A DNA stretch of 64,000 nt from Thermochromatium tepidum ATCC 43061 (GCF_009664085.1 NZ_CP039268.1:2894291-2958290); one strand, 5' to 3'; shown: positions 16,909-27,485, counted from the first letter of the stretch. Notes: a model not told the origin generated them from the letters alone. A program made the numbers and translations.

Positions 16909-18822
16909 TCAGGCGCTTTGCAGCTCATCGGCGAGCGAGGCGATTTCCTCGATGGCGGCGGCCAGTTCCTCGGCGCCCTTGGCCTGTTCTTCGGCGGCGC
17001 TGGCCGCTTCGGTGGCGGCTTTCTCGGCCTCCTGGGCGGCGGCGGCGATCTGTTCGACGCCCTTCTTCACTTGGGCGATGGCGGTGGCGATTTCAGTTGC
17101 CGCCGCGAGGATTTCCTGGGCACCGCGATCCACTTCGGCGATCTCGGCTTCCATCTGGTTGAGGTTGGCGGTCGAGGTCTTGGCCTGTTCCGCTTCGCTC
17201 ACTGCCGCCTTGGCGATTTCGTCGAGGTCTGCGGATACGGCAGCGATCTGGTCCTGCACCGCCTTGACCAGATCCTTGATGCGGTCGGCATTTTCCGCCG
17301 AGTCGCGGGCGAGGTTGCGGATGTCGGTGGACACCACGACGAAGCCCTTGCCGAATTCGCCGGCGCGCGCCGCCTCGATGGAGCCATTGACCGCCAGCAT
17401 GTTGGTCTGGATCGATACCGTGGTGATGGCCTCGACGATCTTGTCGATGCGCCGTGATACCTGCTCCAGATTCTTCACCTGCTTGATGCTGGCCTGGGTG
17501 GTGGTGGCCGAGGCATTGATGCCGGCGATCAGTTCTTCCACCGACTTCTTGTTGGTGGCGAGCAGTTCCCGCACCACGCGCACCTTTTCCGCACCCTTGG
17601 TGGCGCGCTCTTGCGCCACTTGCAGGCCTTTCTCGATCTGGGTGACGGCGGCGGCCGATTCTTCGGTGGCCGCTGCCGCGGTCTGCGCGCCCTTGCGGAT
17701 CTGCTCGATGGCCGTAGTGATCTGGCTGGCGGCACGGTTGATCTCCTGCACGGCGGAGGAGAGCTCCTCGGCGGCGGAAGCGACGTCCTCCGCGCTCTTG
17801 GCGACATCGGTGGAGTTCTTCAGGTCCTCGGCCAGTTCCGAGAGGTTCTGTGCCGCCTGCTCGCACTCGGCCAGGGCCGTGGCCTGCTCGGCGACGGTCT
17901 TGTTGGTTTCCTCGGCGGCGGCGGATTGCTCCTCGGCGGCGGCGGCGATGTCTTCCGAGCCTTTCAGCGCCTGCTGCGCGGCGGCATTCGATTGCGCCGC
18001 GCCGGCGGCGATTTCCTGCATCCCCCTGACCGCATCGGCCAGTTCAGAACGAATGCGGGCCATTTGCTCGGCGACGGCGTTACCTTTCTCGACCTCGCCC
18101 TCCACCGCCTTGGCCGAGGTATTGATACCTTCGGCGATAACCTTGACCTCGCGCTGGATCTGCGCCACCAGTTCCTGGATCTCCTTGGCGCTCTTTTCCG
18201 AGGTTTCGGCCAGCGTGCGCACCTCGTCGGCCACCACGGCGAAACCCTTGCCGTGCTTGCCGGCACGCGCCGCCTCGATGGCGGCATTGAGGGCGAGCAG
18301 ATTGGTCTGATCGGCGATGCGCACCACGGCCTTGACGATGTCGCCGATGTTGGTGGCCTGTTTTTCCAGCTCCGCCACCTTTTCGACAGACGCCATCTGC
18401 CGCTGCGCCGCCACGCCGACATTGGCCACCAGCTTGCCGACCGCATCCCCCGTGACCTGGGCCAGCGACTGGCAGGCCTCGGATTTGTTCTGTGATGTAT
18501 TGGCGTTTTGCAGTTGCCGGCCAATGGAAACGGTCACCTGCTTGAAGGCGGCGAGCAATTCCTGCGAGGCGCCGGAAGCCTCTTCGGCGCCGGTGGCGAT
18601 CTGGTTGGAAGCGCGCTTGAGTTCCTCGGCCGCCGAAGCGGCCTCATTGATGCCGGAAGCGAGTTGTGCCGTCGCCGCGGCGATGCGCTCGGCCGCCTGC
18701 TGCTGTTTGGCCAGCGTCCGGGCCCGCTTGCGCTGGGCTTCGGCCTCGCGTGCGGCGGCGGCGGAAGGCCTAGCAGTTGCGGAACTCGTTGCGGAAGCAG
18801 CGGTTTTCTTGACCAAGGCCAT
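16909..18822 (-). CDS. Soluble chemoreceptor with two MCP signalling hairpins
   Basis: First gene of the chemosensory operon. The 637-residue protein is almost wholly Ala/Glu/Lys coiled coil with no membrane helix or recognisable sensor domain. It contains two separate MCP tip sequences. The first (about residues 165-205) has [17 protein letters not shown] and [13 protein letters not shown]. The second (about 465-505) has [17 protein letters not shown] and [13 protein letters not shown], in which the AVVADEVR consensus is altered. Cytoplasmic receptors normally have one hairpin, so this is an internal duplication or fusion. It presumably forms a cytoplasmic array with the triple CheW and CheA. 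Confidence 0.87.
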   Translation of the reverse strand: MALVKKTAASATSSATARPSAAAAREAEAQRKRARTLAKQQQAAERIAAATAQLASGINEAASAAEELKRASNQIATGAEEASGASQELLAAFKQVTVSIGRQLQNANTSQNKSEACQSLAQVTGDAVGKLVANVGVAAQRQMASVEKVAELEKQATNIGDIVKAVVRIADQTNLLALNAAIEAARAGKHGKGFAVVADEVRTLAETSEKSAKEIQELVAQIQREVKVIAEGINTSAKAVEGEVEKGNAVAEQMARIRSELADAVRGMQEIAAGAAQSNAAAQQALKGSEDIAAAAEEQSAAAEETNKTVAEQATALAECEQAAQNLSELAEDLKNSTDVAKSAEDVASAAEELSSAVQEINRAASQITTAIEQIRKGAQTAAAATEESAAAVTQIEKGLQVAQERATKGAEKVRVVRELLATNKKSVEELIAGINASATTTQASIKQVKNLEQVSRRIDKIVEAITTVSIQTNMLAVNGSIEAARAGEFGKGFVVVSTDIRNLARDSAENADRIKDLVKAVQDQIAAVSADLDEIAKAAVSEAEQAKTSTANLNQMEAEIAEVDRGAQEILAAATEIATAIAQVKKGVEQIAAAAQEAEKAATEAASAAEEQAKGAEELAAAIEEIASLADELQSA

Positions 18823-18976
18823 GAGGAGACTCCTTACGTGTCAATCGATCGACGAAGCGGGGATAAGACGAGCGAAAATGAAAAAGCCGTCGGCAAAGAG
18901 GCCAAACGGCAACGGGAAAGGTCGGGGCGATGCGGTCGTGCGCGACACGTCGAGGACCCCTTCTGGGTGCGCAGGA

Positions 18977-19075
18977 TTTGACATCCTCCCCGGCCTGAAG
19001 GCCCGAGATTCCTACGGCGCTTAAGGCGCGGCATTGAGCCACACCTTAAGTCGCTTCGGTGGGTTCCTGGGCCGA
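18977..19075 (-). mobile_element. 3' relic of an IS200/IS605-family tnpB element
   Basis: On the minus strand this segment reads AGGAACCCACCGAAGCGA ... CGTAGGAATC and then a hairpin ending GGGGAGGATGTCAA. The same order of blocks is found at the 3' end of the tnpB relic at 32355-32450. Only the last codons (ending QEPTEAT) and the right-end hairpin remain. It lies between the exporter permease and the chemosensory operon. Confidence 0.75.
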
Positions 19076-19086
19076 GTGCGCAACCG

Positions 19087-21575
19087 TCAACCATTCCCCG
19101 CCCTCAATGCCCGCAATGGCGGATGGATCAGCAACGGATAGGTCGCGAGCGTCCCGGCCAGACCGATCGCCAGCCCCGACCCCAGGACCCCGATGACCCA
19201 AAGGCGGAGATCGAGCCTGAATTCGAGCTCGAAGATCCGCTCGGCGAGCCACCAGGCCGTCATCTCGGCACAGACCGCGGCCAAGAGTCCGGCCAAGAGT
19301 CCAGCCAGGGTGAACTCGAGCGCCAGACTCATCAAGAGACGGCGTCGCCTGGCGCCTAGGGTCCGCAGGATCGCATGCTCGGTGCGTCTCTGCTCCAGAC
19401 TCGCCTGGATCCCGGCATACATCACCAAGAATCCCGCCGCCAGGGTGAAGAGAAAGACAGACTCGATGGCCAAGGCCCCCCGGTCGATGACCTGACGGAC
19501 CTGGCCGAGGATCGTCTCGACGTCGAGCACGCTGACGCTTGGAAAGCGCCGTGCCAGTTCGGCGATCAGTGACTCGCGCTCGCGCGGCAGATGAAAGCTG
19601 GTGATGAAGGTCGCCGGCTCGCCCTGAAGCAGCTTGGGTGTGGCGACGACGAAGAAATTGACGTTGAAACTGTCCCAGCGCACCGCGCGCAGACTGGTGA
19701 CCGGGGCGCTGACCTCGTGCCCCGAGACCCAGAAGGTCAGGGTATCGCCCAGCCTGATCCCGAGCGTCTCGGCGAGACCGCGTTCGACCGAGAACTGGGG
19801 TGCGACCTCGGCAGCCTCCGTCCACCATTGTCCGGCGACGATCCGGTTGTCCGACTGGGGTTTGCTGTCGTAGCTAAGATTGAACTCGCGACTCGCCAGC
19901 TGCACGGCGCGTGGGTCGTCATAATCGGACGGCTCGACCCTGCGCTCGCCGATCCGGATCAGTCGCCCGCTGACCATCGGATGGAGTTTGACCGTTCTGA
20001 TCCCGGAGTCGCTCAGGAAGGACTGTAAGGGTTCGACCTCGTGCGGCTGGATGTTGATGAGGAAGTAATTGGGCGCGCCCTCGGGTAGGGTCTTGCGCCA
20101 GGATTCGAGCAGATCCACTCGCACCAGGGTCAGCAGCAGCAGGGCTAGGCTGCCGATCCCAAACCCGAGGATCTGGAGCGCGGCCGTGCCAGGACGGCGG
20201 GTTAGGGCCGCCAACCCAAGTCGCCAGACGCCGCGCACACACCCGACGAGCCGTCCGGCGAGCTGCAAGAGCAAATAGACGTTTGCCGCGAGTATGAAGA
20301 GGGTCGCCAGCACCCCACCCAGGATCATCAGCCCGAGTTCCAGATCCTTGGCCTGCCACAGGATCAAGGACGTCAAGGTCAACCCGGCCATCCCCAAGGC
20401 CAGGAGCGCCGGGGGGCGCGGTGTCCCCAGCTCGCGCCGCAGTGCGCGCAGGGGCGGCACCCGTGCAAGTTGGATCAGGGGCAGCCATGCAAAGCTGAGC
20501 AGCGTGAGCAACCCGGTCGCCAGCCCGGTCAAGACGGGGGCTGGTGAGGCCGGTGGCAGATCGTCCCCTAGCCAATCGCCCAGCGCCGCCACCAGACCCA
20601 GCTGACCCAGCCAGCCGGTCAGACAGCCGACCAGGCTGGCGATGACCCCAAGCAACAGCAGCCGCCCGACCAGGACCTGCATCGCGAGACGGCGCGGGGC
20701 ACCCAGACAGCGCATCACCGCCAGGGTGTCGGTCTGGCGCTCGACCAGACGCTGACCGGCGAGCACGATCGCGGCGCCGGACACCAGCAGGGTGACCAGG
20801 GTTGCCAGATGCAGGAAGCCTGAGGCGCGCTCCACCGCCGCGCCGAACTCGGGCCTGGCCTCTAGGGCATCGGTCAATTTGACATTGGCCGCCAGCCGAG
20901 TGCGTGCCCAGTCGCGATAGTCCGCGATCGCCCTGGCCTGACCCGCGATCAACAGCCGATGGGTGGCGCGGCTTGCCGGCCCGATCAGACCTGTCGCGTC
21001 CAGATCGGCACGGTTCATCAGCACGCGCGGGGCGAGCGAGAAGACGGCGCGTCCCTGATCCGGTTCATCGGTCAGGATGGCACCGAGGCGTAGATGCGCC
21101 GCACCTACCTCCAGAGTCGCACCGAGTTCGAGCCCGAGGAGCCGTAGGAGTCTGGACTCGACCCAGACCTCACCTGGCAGTGGACCTGAGGCGACTGGGC
21201 GGTCAGGACCAGCGCGGGTCGCGGCGATCCGCAAGTGCCCACGCAATGGATAGCCCGGATCGACCGCCTTCATCGACACGAGCTGAGGGCGCTCCCCCAT
21301 GACGACGCTCCGGAACTCCAGGGTGGTTGCGGTTTCAAGACCCCGTGCCTGGGCCTCGGTCGCGAACTGGATATCGAGCGGGCGGGAGGACTCGAGCGCT
21401 AGATCGGCGGCGAGCAATTCATTGCCCTGGCGTTTTAGGGTCGCCTCGATTCGATCGGTGAAAAAACCGACGGCGGTGGTTGCCGCGACCGTGACGACCA
21501 ATGCCGCCGACAGCAGATAGAGCTCGCCGCTGCGCCAATCCCGGCGTAACAGCCGCCACGTCAGACGCCAGGCGT

Positions 21576-21579
<4 letters not shown>
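19087..21579 (-). CDS. ybbP: ABC exporter permease, YbbP/FtsX-type
   Basis: Inner-membrane permease of the LolCE/MacB-like exporter class, 830 residues, close to E. coli YbbP. It shows an N-terminal helix (ELYLLSAALVVTVAATTAV, about 17-40), a large periplasmic domain, a cluster of helices in the middle (about 255-460) and the final FtsX domain with helices near the C-terminus. It overlaps the ATPase gene by 4 bp. In E. coli the same ybbA-ybbP pair is divergent from tesA, exactly as here. The exported substrate is not established. Confidence 0.88.
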
Positions 21580-22275
<696 letters not shown>

Positions 22276-22277
<2 letters not shown>

Positions 22278-22902
22278 GAGATCGAGACTCCTGACGCTGA
22301 TTCTGCTGTGTGCCGTGCCGACCGCCCTGGCCCAGGCGGCGGTCATACTGGTGCTGGGCGATAGCCTGAGCGCCGGTTATGGTATCGACCTCGAACACGG
22401 CTGGGTGAGTCAGCTCGCCGCACGCATCGAGCGTGCAGGACTCCCACATCAGGTAGTGAACGCCAGCGTCTCGGGCGAGACCACGTCCGGCGGACTGACG
22501 CGCCTGCCGGCGCTCCTAGAGCGCCATCGACCCTCGGTGCTCGTCATCGAGCTTGGCGCCAACGATGGGTTACGCGGTTGGGACTTGGGTGTGATCCAGG
22601 ATCATCTTACGCGACTCGTCGTCCAGGGGCGGGAAGCTGGGGCACAGGTATTGCTCATTGGGGTCAGACTGCCGCCGAACTACGGTGTGTCCTACAACGA
22701 CAGGTTTCAAGCCGTGTGGATGCAGGTCGCTGCCGAACAAGGGGTGCCCCTGGTGCCAGATCTGCTCAAGGGCGTGGCCGAAGACTGGGATCTGATGCAA
22801 CCCGATGGCCTGCATCCGACCGCCGAGGCTCAAGGGCGAATTCTTGATAACGTCTGGCCGATCCTAGAACCCGTGTTGCTGGGAGTGGAAGAAAAGCGCT
22901 GA
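22276..22902 (+). CDS. tesA: Periplasmic GDSL esterase/lysophospholipase TesA
   Basis: SGNH hydrolase (thioesterase I / protease I / lysophospholipase L1) acting in the periplasm. The 208-residue protein starts with a signal peptide (MRSRLLTLILLCAVPTALAQ, cleavage about residue 20-21). The nucleophile Ser30 is in GDSLSAG, the block III Asn in GANDG, and the catalytic Asp/His pair in DGLHPTA near the C-terminus. It is divergent from ybbA with overlapping start codons. A MITE begins 4 bp after the stop. Confidence 0.93.
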
Positions 22903-22905
22903 ATA

Positions 22906-23025
22906 CTTAAGGAAACGCTCAATAAATCGCGTGCCTCTCAATCGCGGCTGAAGCCGCTCCTACAAAATCAATGGGTTATGGGAGAAGGTGTTGCCACGAA
23001 TGGAATCAATCAGCGTTTCCTTAAG
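22906..23025 (-). mobile_element. 120-bp MITE-like element with internal REP, copy A
   Basis: Ends are the inverted repeats CTTAAGGAAACGCT and AGCGTTTCCTTAAG. The core contains a REP palindrome (ATCGCGGCTGAAGCCGCTCCTAC). Its reverse complement aligns over all 120 bp with 44401-44520 at roughly 90 percent identity. It lies between tesA and the flavoprotein gene. Confidence 0.85.
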
Positions 23026-23069
23026 GCATTGAACAGAGAGATCGAGCGAGAGCTCCCCGGACGAGCGTC

Positions 23070-23105
23070 GCAGGAATCCCCAGCCTTCAGGCCGGGAGGA
23101 TGTCA
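23070..23105 (+). mobile_element. Solitary tnpB-type right-end hairpin
   Basis: CAGGAATCCCCAGCCTTCAGG then CCGGGAGGATGTCAAT matches the right-end hairpins at 18977-19020 and 32411-32450. No transposase remnant adjoins it. It lies 60 bp before the start of the flavoprotein gene. Confidence 0.7.
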
Positions 23106-23165
23106 ATCAGTGGAAGTCAAGCTATAGTCCAGTCCTTGCCCGGTGTTGTACATCTGGAGTCTCTC

Positions 23166-24293
23166 ATGCAACGTGTCACTATCGTCGGTTCCGGGTTTGC
23201 CGCACTGACGTCCGTCATCGAGCTGCGCAAGCGCGCACCCGAGGTCGAGATCACGCTCGTCAGCCGTCGTCCTGAGTTCGTCTACTACCCGGGGCTGATC
23301 TGGGTGCCCTGTGGTCTGCGCACTGGCGATGACCTGGTCATCGATCTGCGCCCCTTTTTTGAACACATGAAGGTCAAGCATCTGGCGGGCGAGGCCACAG
23401 GGCTCAAGAACGGCGGTCGCCTGCTGGAGACCACGCACGGTTCAGTCGAGAACGATGGTCTGATCATCGCCAGCGGTGGGCGCTTCATCAAGACACTCCC
23501 CGGCATTGAGCACGCCATCGTGCCCTGCGAGGGCGTGGTCGCTGCCAAGGAGATCCGCGACCGGGTGCGCGCCATGGATGGTGGTCACATCGCCATGGGC
23601 TTTGCCAGTAATCCCAATGAACCGAGCGCGATGCGGGGTGGGCCCATCTTCGAGTTCCTGTTCGGGCTGGATAGCCAGCTTAGGCGCGAAGGCAGGCGCG
23701 ACAGATTCAGCCTGCATTTCTTCTCCCCGGCCGAGCGTCCCGGCAACCGGCTCGGACCCAAGGCGGTCGAGGGTCTGCTCGCCGAGATGGCGCGCCGTGG
23801 TATCCAGACCCACCTCGGTCATAGGCTCAAGGGGTTCAGCGAGACCAGGGTCACGACCGAGGCCGAGGAATTCGCGGCCGATCTCATCCTCTTTATGCCG
23901 GGGCTGACCGGTAATGCCTGGTTCGATGCGACCGATCTGCCGCGCTCGCCAGGCGGGCTGATCAAGGCCGATGCCCAGTGCCGGGTACCCGGGTTCGAGC
24001 GGGTCTATGTCGCAGGCGATGCAGGCAGTTTCCCAGGTCCCGACTGGATGCCCAAACAGGGCCACATGGCCGATCTCCAGGCGCGGGCGGCGGTGCGCAA
24101 TCTGCTCGCCGAGTTTGCAGGCAAGAAACCCACGGCCAGTTTCCGCGTCGAGCTACTCTGTATCGTCGACACCAACGACAGCGGCATGCTGGTCGCGCGC
24201 AACGAGCGGTTTAACCTCGTTCTACCCTCGCTGCGGTTGTTCCACTGGTTCAAGCGGATGTTCGAATGGATGTATCTGAATAGATATCGCTAA
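23166..24293 (+). CDS. FAD-dependent oxidoreductase, sulfide:quinone reductase-like
   Basis: A 375-residue flavoprotein of the SQR/FCSD/NDH-2 superfamily. The FAD-binding GxGxxA motif is VGSGFAALTS at residues 7-16, and the second FAD contact is VYVAGDAGSF at 280-289. Cysteines are at 49, 121, 272 and 332. Cys121 and Cys332 fall where two of the three SQR redox cysteines are expected, while the middle one (normally about residue 156-160) is absent. The amphipathic C-terminus (WFKRMFEWMYLNRYR) fits peripheral membrane attachment. Likely role is sulfide or polysulfide oxidation to quinone, or a related quinone reductase; substrate is inference. The ATG at 23166 has GGAG 7 nt upstream, better than the open-frame start at 23100 in the IS hairpin. 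Confidence 0.75.
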   Translation: MQRVTIVGSGFAALTSVIELRKRAPEVEITLVSRRPEFVYYPGLIWVPCGLRTGDDLVIDLRPFFEHMKVKHLAGEATGLKNGGRLLETTHGSVENDGLIIASGGRFIKTLPGIEHAIVPCEGVVAAKEIRDRVRAMDGGHIAMGFASNPNEPSAMRGGPIFEFLFGLDSQLRREGRRDRFSLHFFSPAERPGNRLGPKAVEGLLAEMARRGIQTHLGHRLKGFSETRVTTEAEEFAADLILFMPGLTGNAWFDATDLPRSPGGLIKADAQCRVPGFERVYVAGDAGSFPGPDWMPKQGHMADLQARAAVRNLLAEFAGKKPTASFRVELLCIVDTNDSGMLVARNERFNLVLPSLRLFHWFKRMFEWMYLNRYR

Positions 24294-24439
24294 TCAAAGG
24301 GTTGATCTTGGTATCGCAGTAAAATAGTGCGAAATCGCCTCGGATTATAAAGTAGTATTCGTTAGAAGTCGCTGAAAAGGCGACCATCTTGGCCAGCGTC
24401 GGCGGATGGAATCTCCTGCCGTCTCTTCCGATCAATCTT

Positions 24440-24476
24440 CACATCTTTATTAACCCCAGTCCTCAATAAAGATGTG
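24440..24476. repeat. Perfect 12-bp inverted repeat in an AT-rich gap
   Basis: CACATCTTTATT at 24440-24451 and AATAAAGATGTG at 24465-24476 are separated by 13 bp. It has no T tract on either side. It sits at the edge of the AT-rich stretch 24294-24476 that follows the flavoprotein gene; nothing else is recognisable in that stretch. Confidence 0.7.
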
Positions 24477-24477
24477 G

Positions 24478-24622
24478 ATCGCGCTGAAGGCGCTCCTACC
24501 CCGCCAATGCCTCCCGTAGGAGCGGCTTTAGCCGCGATCTTGGCAGTTGATGCGGGGATGGGTGCCGCGATCGCGCCTGAAGGCGCTGCTCCCACCATCC
24601 TCGCGCCTTACGGCGCCCCTAC
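24478..24622. repeat. REP cluster between flavoprotein gene and secF
   Basis: Four half-palindromes of the REP family occur in alternating orientation: ATCGCGCTGAAGGCGCTCCTA, GTAGGAGCGGCTTTAGCCGC, GATCGCGCCTGAAGGCGCTG and a diverged CGCGCCTTACGGCGCCCCTAC. It lies between convergent genes, a typical place for REP elements. Confidence 0.85.
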
Positions 24623-24664
24623 GCTAACCAGCACTCACCTTGGTTGGACCGAGAACCTGAATAG

Positions 24665-25615
24665 TTACGGCAGGGGATCGAGCTCGGCGCCTTCCTTCTT
24701 GACCGGCAGCAGGTCGTCGCGACTCAAGCCCAACCAGACCACGATCGCGGTGGCCACATAGATGCTCGAGTAGGTGCCGACCAGGATGCCGATGATGAGC
24801 GCTAGCGCAAATCCGTCGATGGCCTCACCACCCAGGACGTAGAGCGCCACCAGGACCAGCAGTGTGGTTCCCGAGGTGACGAGGGTGCGAGAGAGGGTCT
24901 CGTTGATCGAATTGTTGATGATCCCGATCACCGTGCCCTTGCGCATGCGCCGGAAGTTCTCGCGCACCCGGTCGAAGATGACGATGGTGTCGTTGAGCGA
25001 ATAGCCGATCACCGCCAGCACCGCCGCGAGCACCGTCAGGTCGAAGGGGATCTGAAACAGCGAGAAGACGCCGACGGTGAAGAGTACGTCATGGATGAGT
25101 GCCACCACCGCGCCGACGGCGAAGCGCCATTCGAAACGCAGCGCGACATAGATCAGGATGCCGATCAGCGAGAACAGCACCGCCAGTCCGCCCTGTTCAC
25201 GCAGTTCTTCACCGACCTGTGGACCAACGAACTCGACGCGGCGCATCTCGACCTGCCCCTCGGCGGCACGACTCAAGGCCGCAAAGACACGATCGCTCAA
25301 CTTGGCGCCCGCCCCGTCCTCCTCAGCCTGCGGGGCTAGACGGATCAGGATATCGGTCCGCGAGCCGAAATACTGGAGGGTGGCCCCCGTCTGGCCCTGC
25401 TCCTTGAGGAGGGCGCGGATCTCGTTCAGATCGGCCGGCTGGGCATAGCTGAGCTCGATCAGGGTACCGCCGGTGAAATCCAACCCGAAGTTGAAGCCGC
25501 GAAAGACGATCCACAGCAGACAGACGAACAGGGCTGCGCCTGAGAGCCAGGCCGCCGTCTTGCGCTGGCGCATGAAATCGAAGTTGAGTTCGTTGATGGT
25601 GCGTTTTTGAGTCAT
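24665..25615 (-). CDS. secF: Protein translocase subunit SecF
   Basis: Inner-membrane subunit of SecDF, which uses the proton gradient to help pull proteins through SecYEG. The 316-residue protein has six predicted membrane helices and the periplasmic P1-like domain near residues 55-135. The helix-1 exit motif FGLDFTGGTLIE and the helix-4 segment GYSLNDTIVIFDRVREN are SecF signatures. It lies 13 bp downstream of secD. Confidence 0.96.
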   Translation of the reverse strand: MTQKRTINELNFDFMRQRKTAAWLSGAALFVCLLWIVFRGFNFGLDFTGGTLIELSYAQPADLNEIRALLKEQGQTGATLQYFGSRTDILIRLAPQAEEDGAGAKLSDRVFAALSRAAEGQVEMRRVEFVGPQVGEELREQGGLAVLFSLIGILIYVALRFEWRFAVGAVVALIHDVLFTVGVFSLFQIPFDLTVLAAVLAVIGYSLNDTIVIFDRVRENFRRMRKGTVIGIINNSINETLSRTLVTSGTTLLVLVALYVLGGEAIDGFALALIIGILVGTYSSIYVATAIVVWLGLSRDDLLPVKKEGAELDPLP

Positions 25616-25628
25616 GGCGCGCCTTCCC

Positions 25629-27485
25629 TCAGATGGCCAGTTTGTTCAGTCGCCGTCCGCCGTAGATCAAATTGATCAGGGCGCGCGAGCCGAGGATGGC
25701 AGTGAACATGGAGGTGAGGATGCCGATGAACAGGGTCACAGCAAAGCCCTTGACCGGACCCGTGCCGAAGCTGAACAGCACCACGGCGGCGATGAGCGTG
25801 GTCACATTGGCATCGACGATGGTCGAGAAGGCCCTGTCATAGCCGGCATGGATGCTCGCCTGGGGCGAGTTGCCGTTGCGGATCTCCTCGCGGATGCGCT
25901 CGTAGATGAGCACGTTGGCGTCCACGGCCATGCCGATGGTGAGCACGATACCGGCGATGCCTGGCAGGGTGAGGGTGGCCTGGAGCATGGAGAGCACGGC
26001 GACGATCAAGACCAGGTTGACCAAGAGCGCCAGGTCCGCGATCAGTCCGAACACCCGGCAATAGAGGGCCATGAACAGCAACACCAGTCCCATACCAAGC
26101 ATGACCGAGGCCAGACCCTGGTCGATGTTGTCCTGCCCTAGGCTAGGTCCGATGGTGCGCTCCTCGACGATCTGGATCGGTGCGGCGAGTGCGCCTGAAC
26201 GTAGCAGGAGCGCGATGTCGTGCGCCTCGGCGCTGCTGTTGAGCCCCGTGGTCTGGAAGCGCCGCCCGAACGGCTCGCGGATGGTGGCGACACTGATCAC
26301 CTCCTCGACCTTACGCGTGGTCTTGACCGGCTCGCCATCGACCATCTGGGTCGTGGTGCGATTCTCGATGAAGACCACGGCCATGGGTTTGCCGACGTTC
26401 TCGGTGGTCACCTCAAGCATCCGCCGCGCGCCCTGGCTGTCGAGACTGACGAACACGGCTGGGCTGCCGCTCTGGCTGTCGAAGCCGGCCGAGGCGTCGG
26501 TGATCTGGTCGCCGGTGACGATCACACGGCGCTTGAGCAGGATCGGGGTACCGTTGCGCTCATAGTAGAGCTTACTGCCGACGGGCGGACGTCCGGCGAG
26601 GGCGTCGGCGATACTACCCTCGGTGTCGACCAGGCGGTATTCAAGGGTGGCCGTGGCACCGAGGATCTCCTTCAGACGGCCCGGATCCTGGGCACCCGGT
26701 AGCTCGACCACGATACGCCGCTCACCTTGGCGGGCGATGCTCGGTTCGGCCACACCGAGCGCATTGACGCGGTTGCGTAGGGTGGTGATGTTCTGGTGGA
26801 GTGCGAAGTCCTTGATCTTCCGTTGCTCGGTCTCGGGTAGGCTGGCGCGCAGCACGAAGGCGCCGGCGTCATCGCTCGGCTGGAGGTCGAGTTCGCTGAA
26901 TTCGCGCTTGAGTCGCTTCTCGGCGGACTCGCGCGAGGCGGCGTCCTCGAAACGGATCAGGATGTTGTCGCCATCGCGGGTCAGGGTCAAATAGCGGATC
27001 TTCTCCTCGCGCAACAGGGTGCGGATGTCGCCGCTGTAGCGTTCGCGGGCTTGGTCAAGCGCGGCCTCCATATCGACGTCGATGACGACATGGATCCCGC
27101 CCCGCAGGTCCAGTCCGAGCGACATCGGATTGAGACCCAGCCAGCGCATCCAGCCCGGAAGATTGGCCGACTGGGTGAGCGCGGTGCGGTAGCGTTCCGA
27201 CAGGGTGCGCTCGATGGCCTCCTGTCCTTGCAACTGTTCACCAGGCGTACCGAAGCGGGCAAGCAGCTTGCCGCCCTCCAGGGACTCGATGCCCTTGAGC
27301 GGAACCTTGGCATTTTCAAGCGCGGCCTTGATCTCGGCAACGCTGGCCTGGGTGATTTCATGACCACGTGCGGCGGTGATCTCGATCGCTGGATCCTGGG
27401 AGTAGAGGTTCGGCCAGGCCAGCAGTAGACCGAACAGGATGACGCCCAGGATGAGTAGATTCTTCCAGAGTGGATAACGGTTCAT
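25629..27485 (-). CDS. secD: Protein translocase subunit SecD
   Basis: Partner of SecF, 618 residues (E. coli SecD has 615). It shows the first membrane helix (about 7-25), the large periplasmic P1 head domain beginning after LGLDLRGGIHVVIDVD, and five C-terminal helices with GMAVDANVLIYERIREE. The start at 27485 (MNRYPLWKN) matches the family; an open frame to 27677 has an Arg/Pro-rich, unrelated N-terminus. Upstream is yajC, giving the usual yajC-secD-secF order. Confidence 0.96.
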   Translation of the reverse strand: MNRYPLWKNLLILGVILFGLLLAWPNLYSQDPAIEITAARGHEITQASVAEIKAALENAKVPLKGIESLEGGKLLARFGTPGEQLQGQEAIERTLSERYRTALTQSANLPGWMRWLGLNPMSLGLDLRGGIHVVIDVDMEAALDQARERYSGDIRTLLREEKIRYLTLTRDGDNILIRFEDAASRESAEKRLKREFSELDLQPSDDAGAFVLRASLPETEQRKIKDFALHQNITTLRNRVNALGVAEPSIARQGERRIVVELPGAQDPGRLKEILGATATLEYRLVDTEGSIADALAGRPPVGSKLYYERNGTPILLKRRVIVTGDQITDASAGFDSQSGSPAVFVSLDSQGARRMLEVTTENVGKPMAVVFIENRTTTQMVDGEPVKTTRKVEEVISVATIREPFGRRFQTTGLNSSAEAHDIALLLRSGALAAPIQIVEERTIGPSLGQDNIDQGLASVMLGMGLVLLFMALYCRVFGLIADLALLVNLVLIVAVLSMLQATLTLPGIAGIVLTIGMAVDANVLIYERIREEIRNGNSPQASIHAGYDRAFSTIVDANVTTLIAAVVLFSFGTGPVKGFAVTLFIGILTSMFTAILGSRALINLIYGGRRLNKLAI

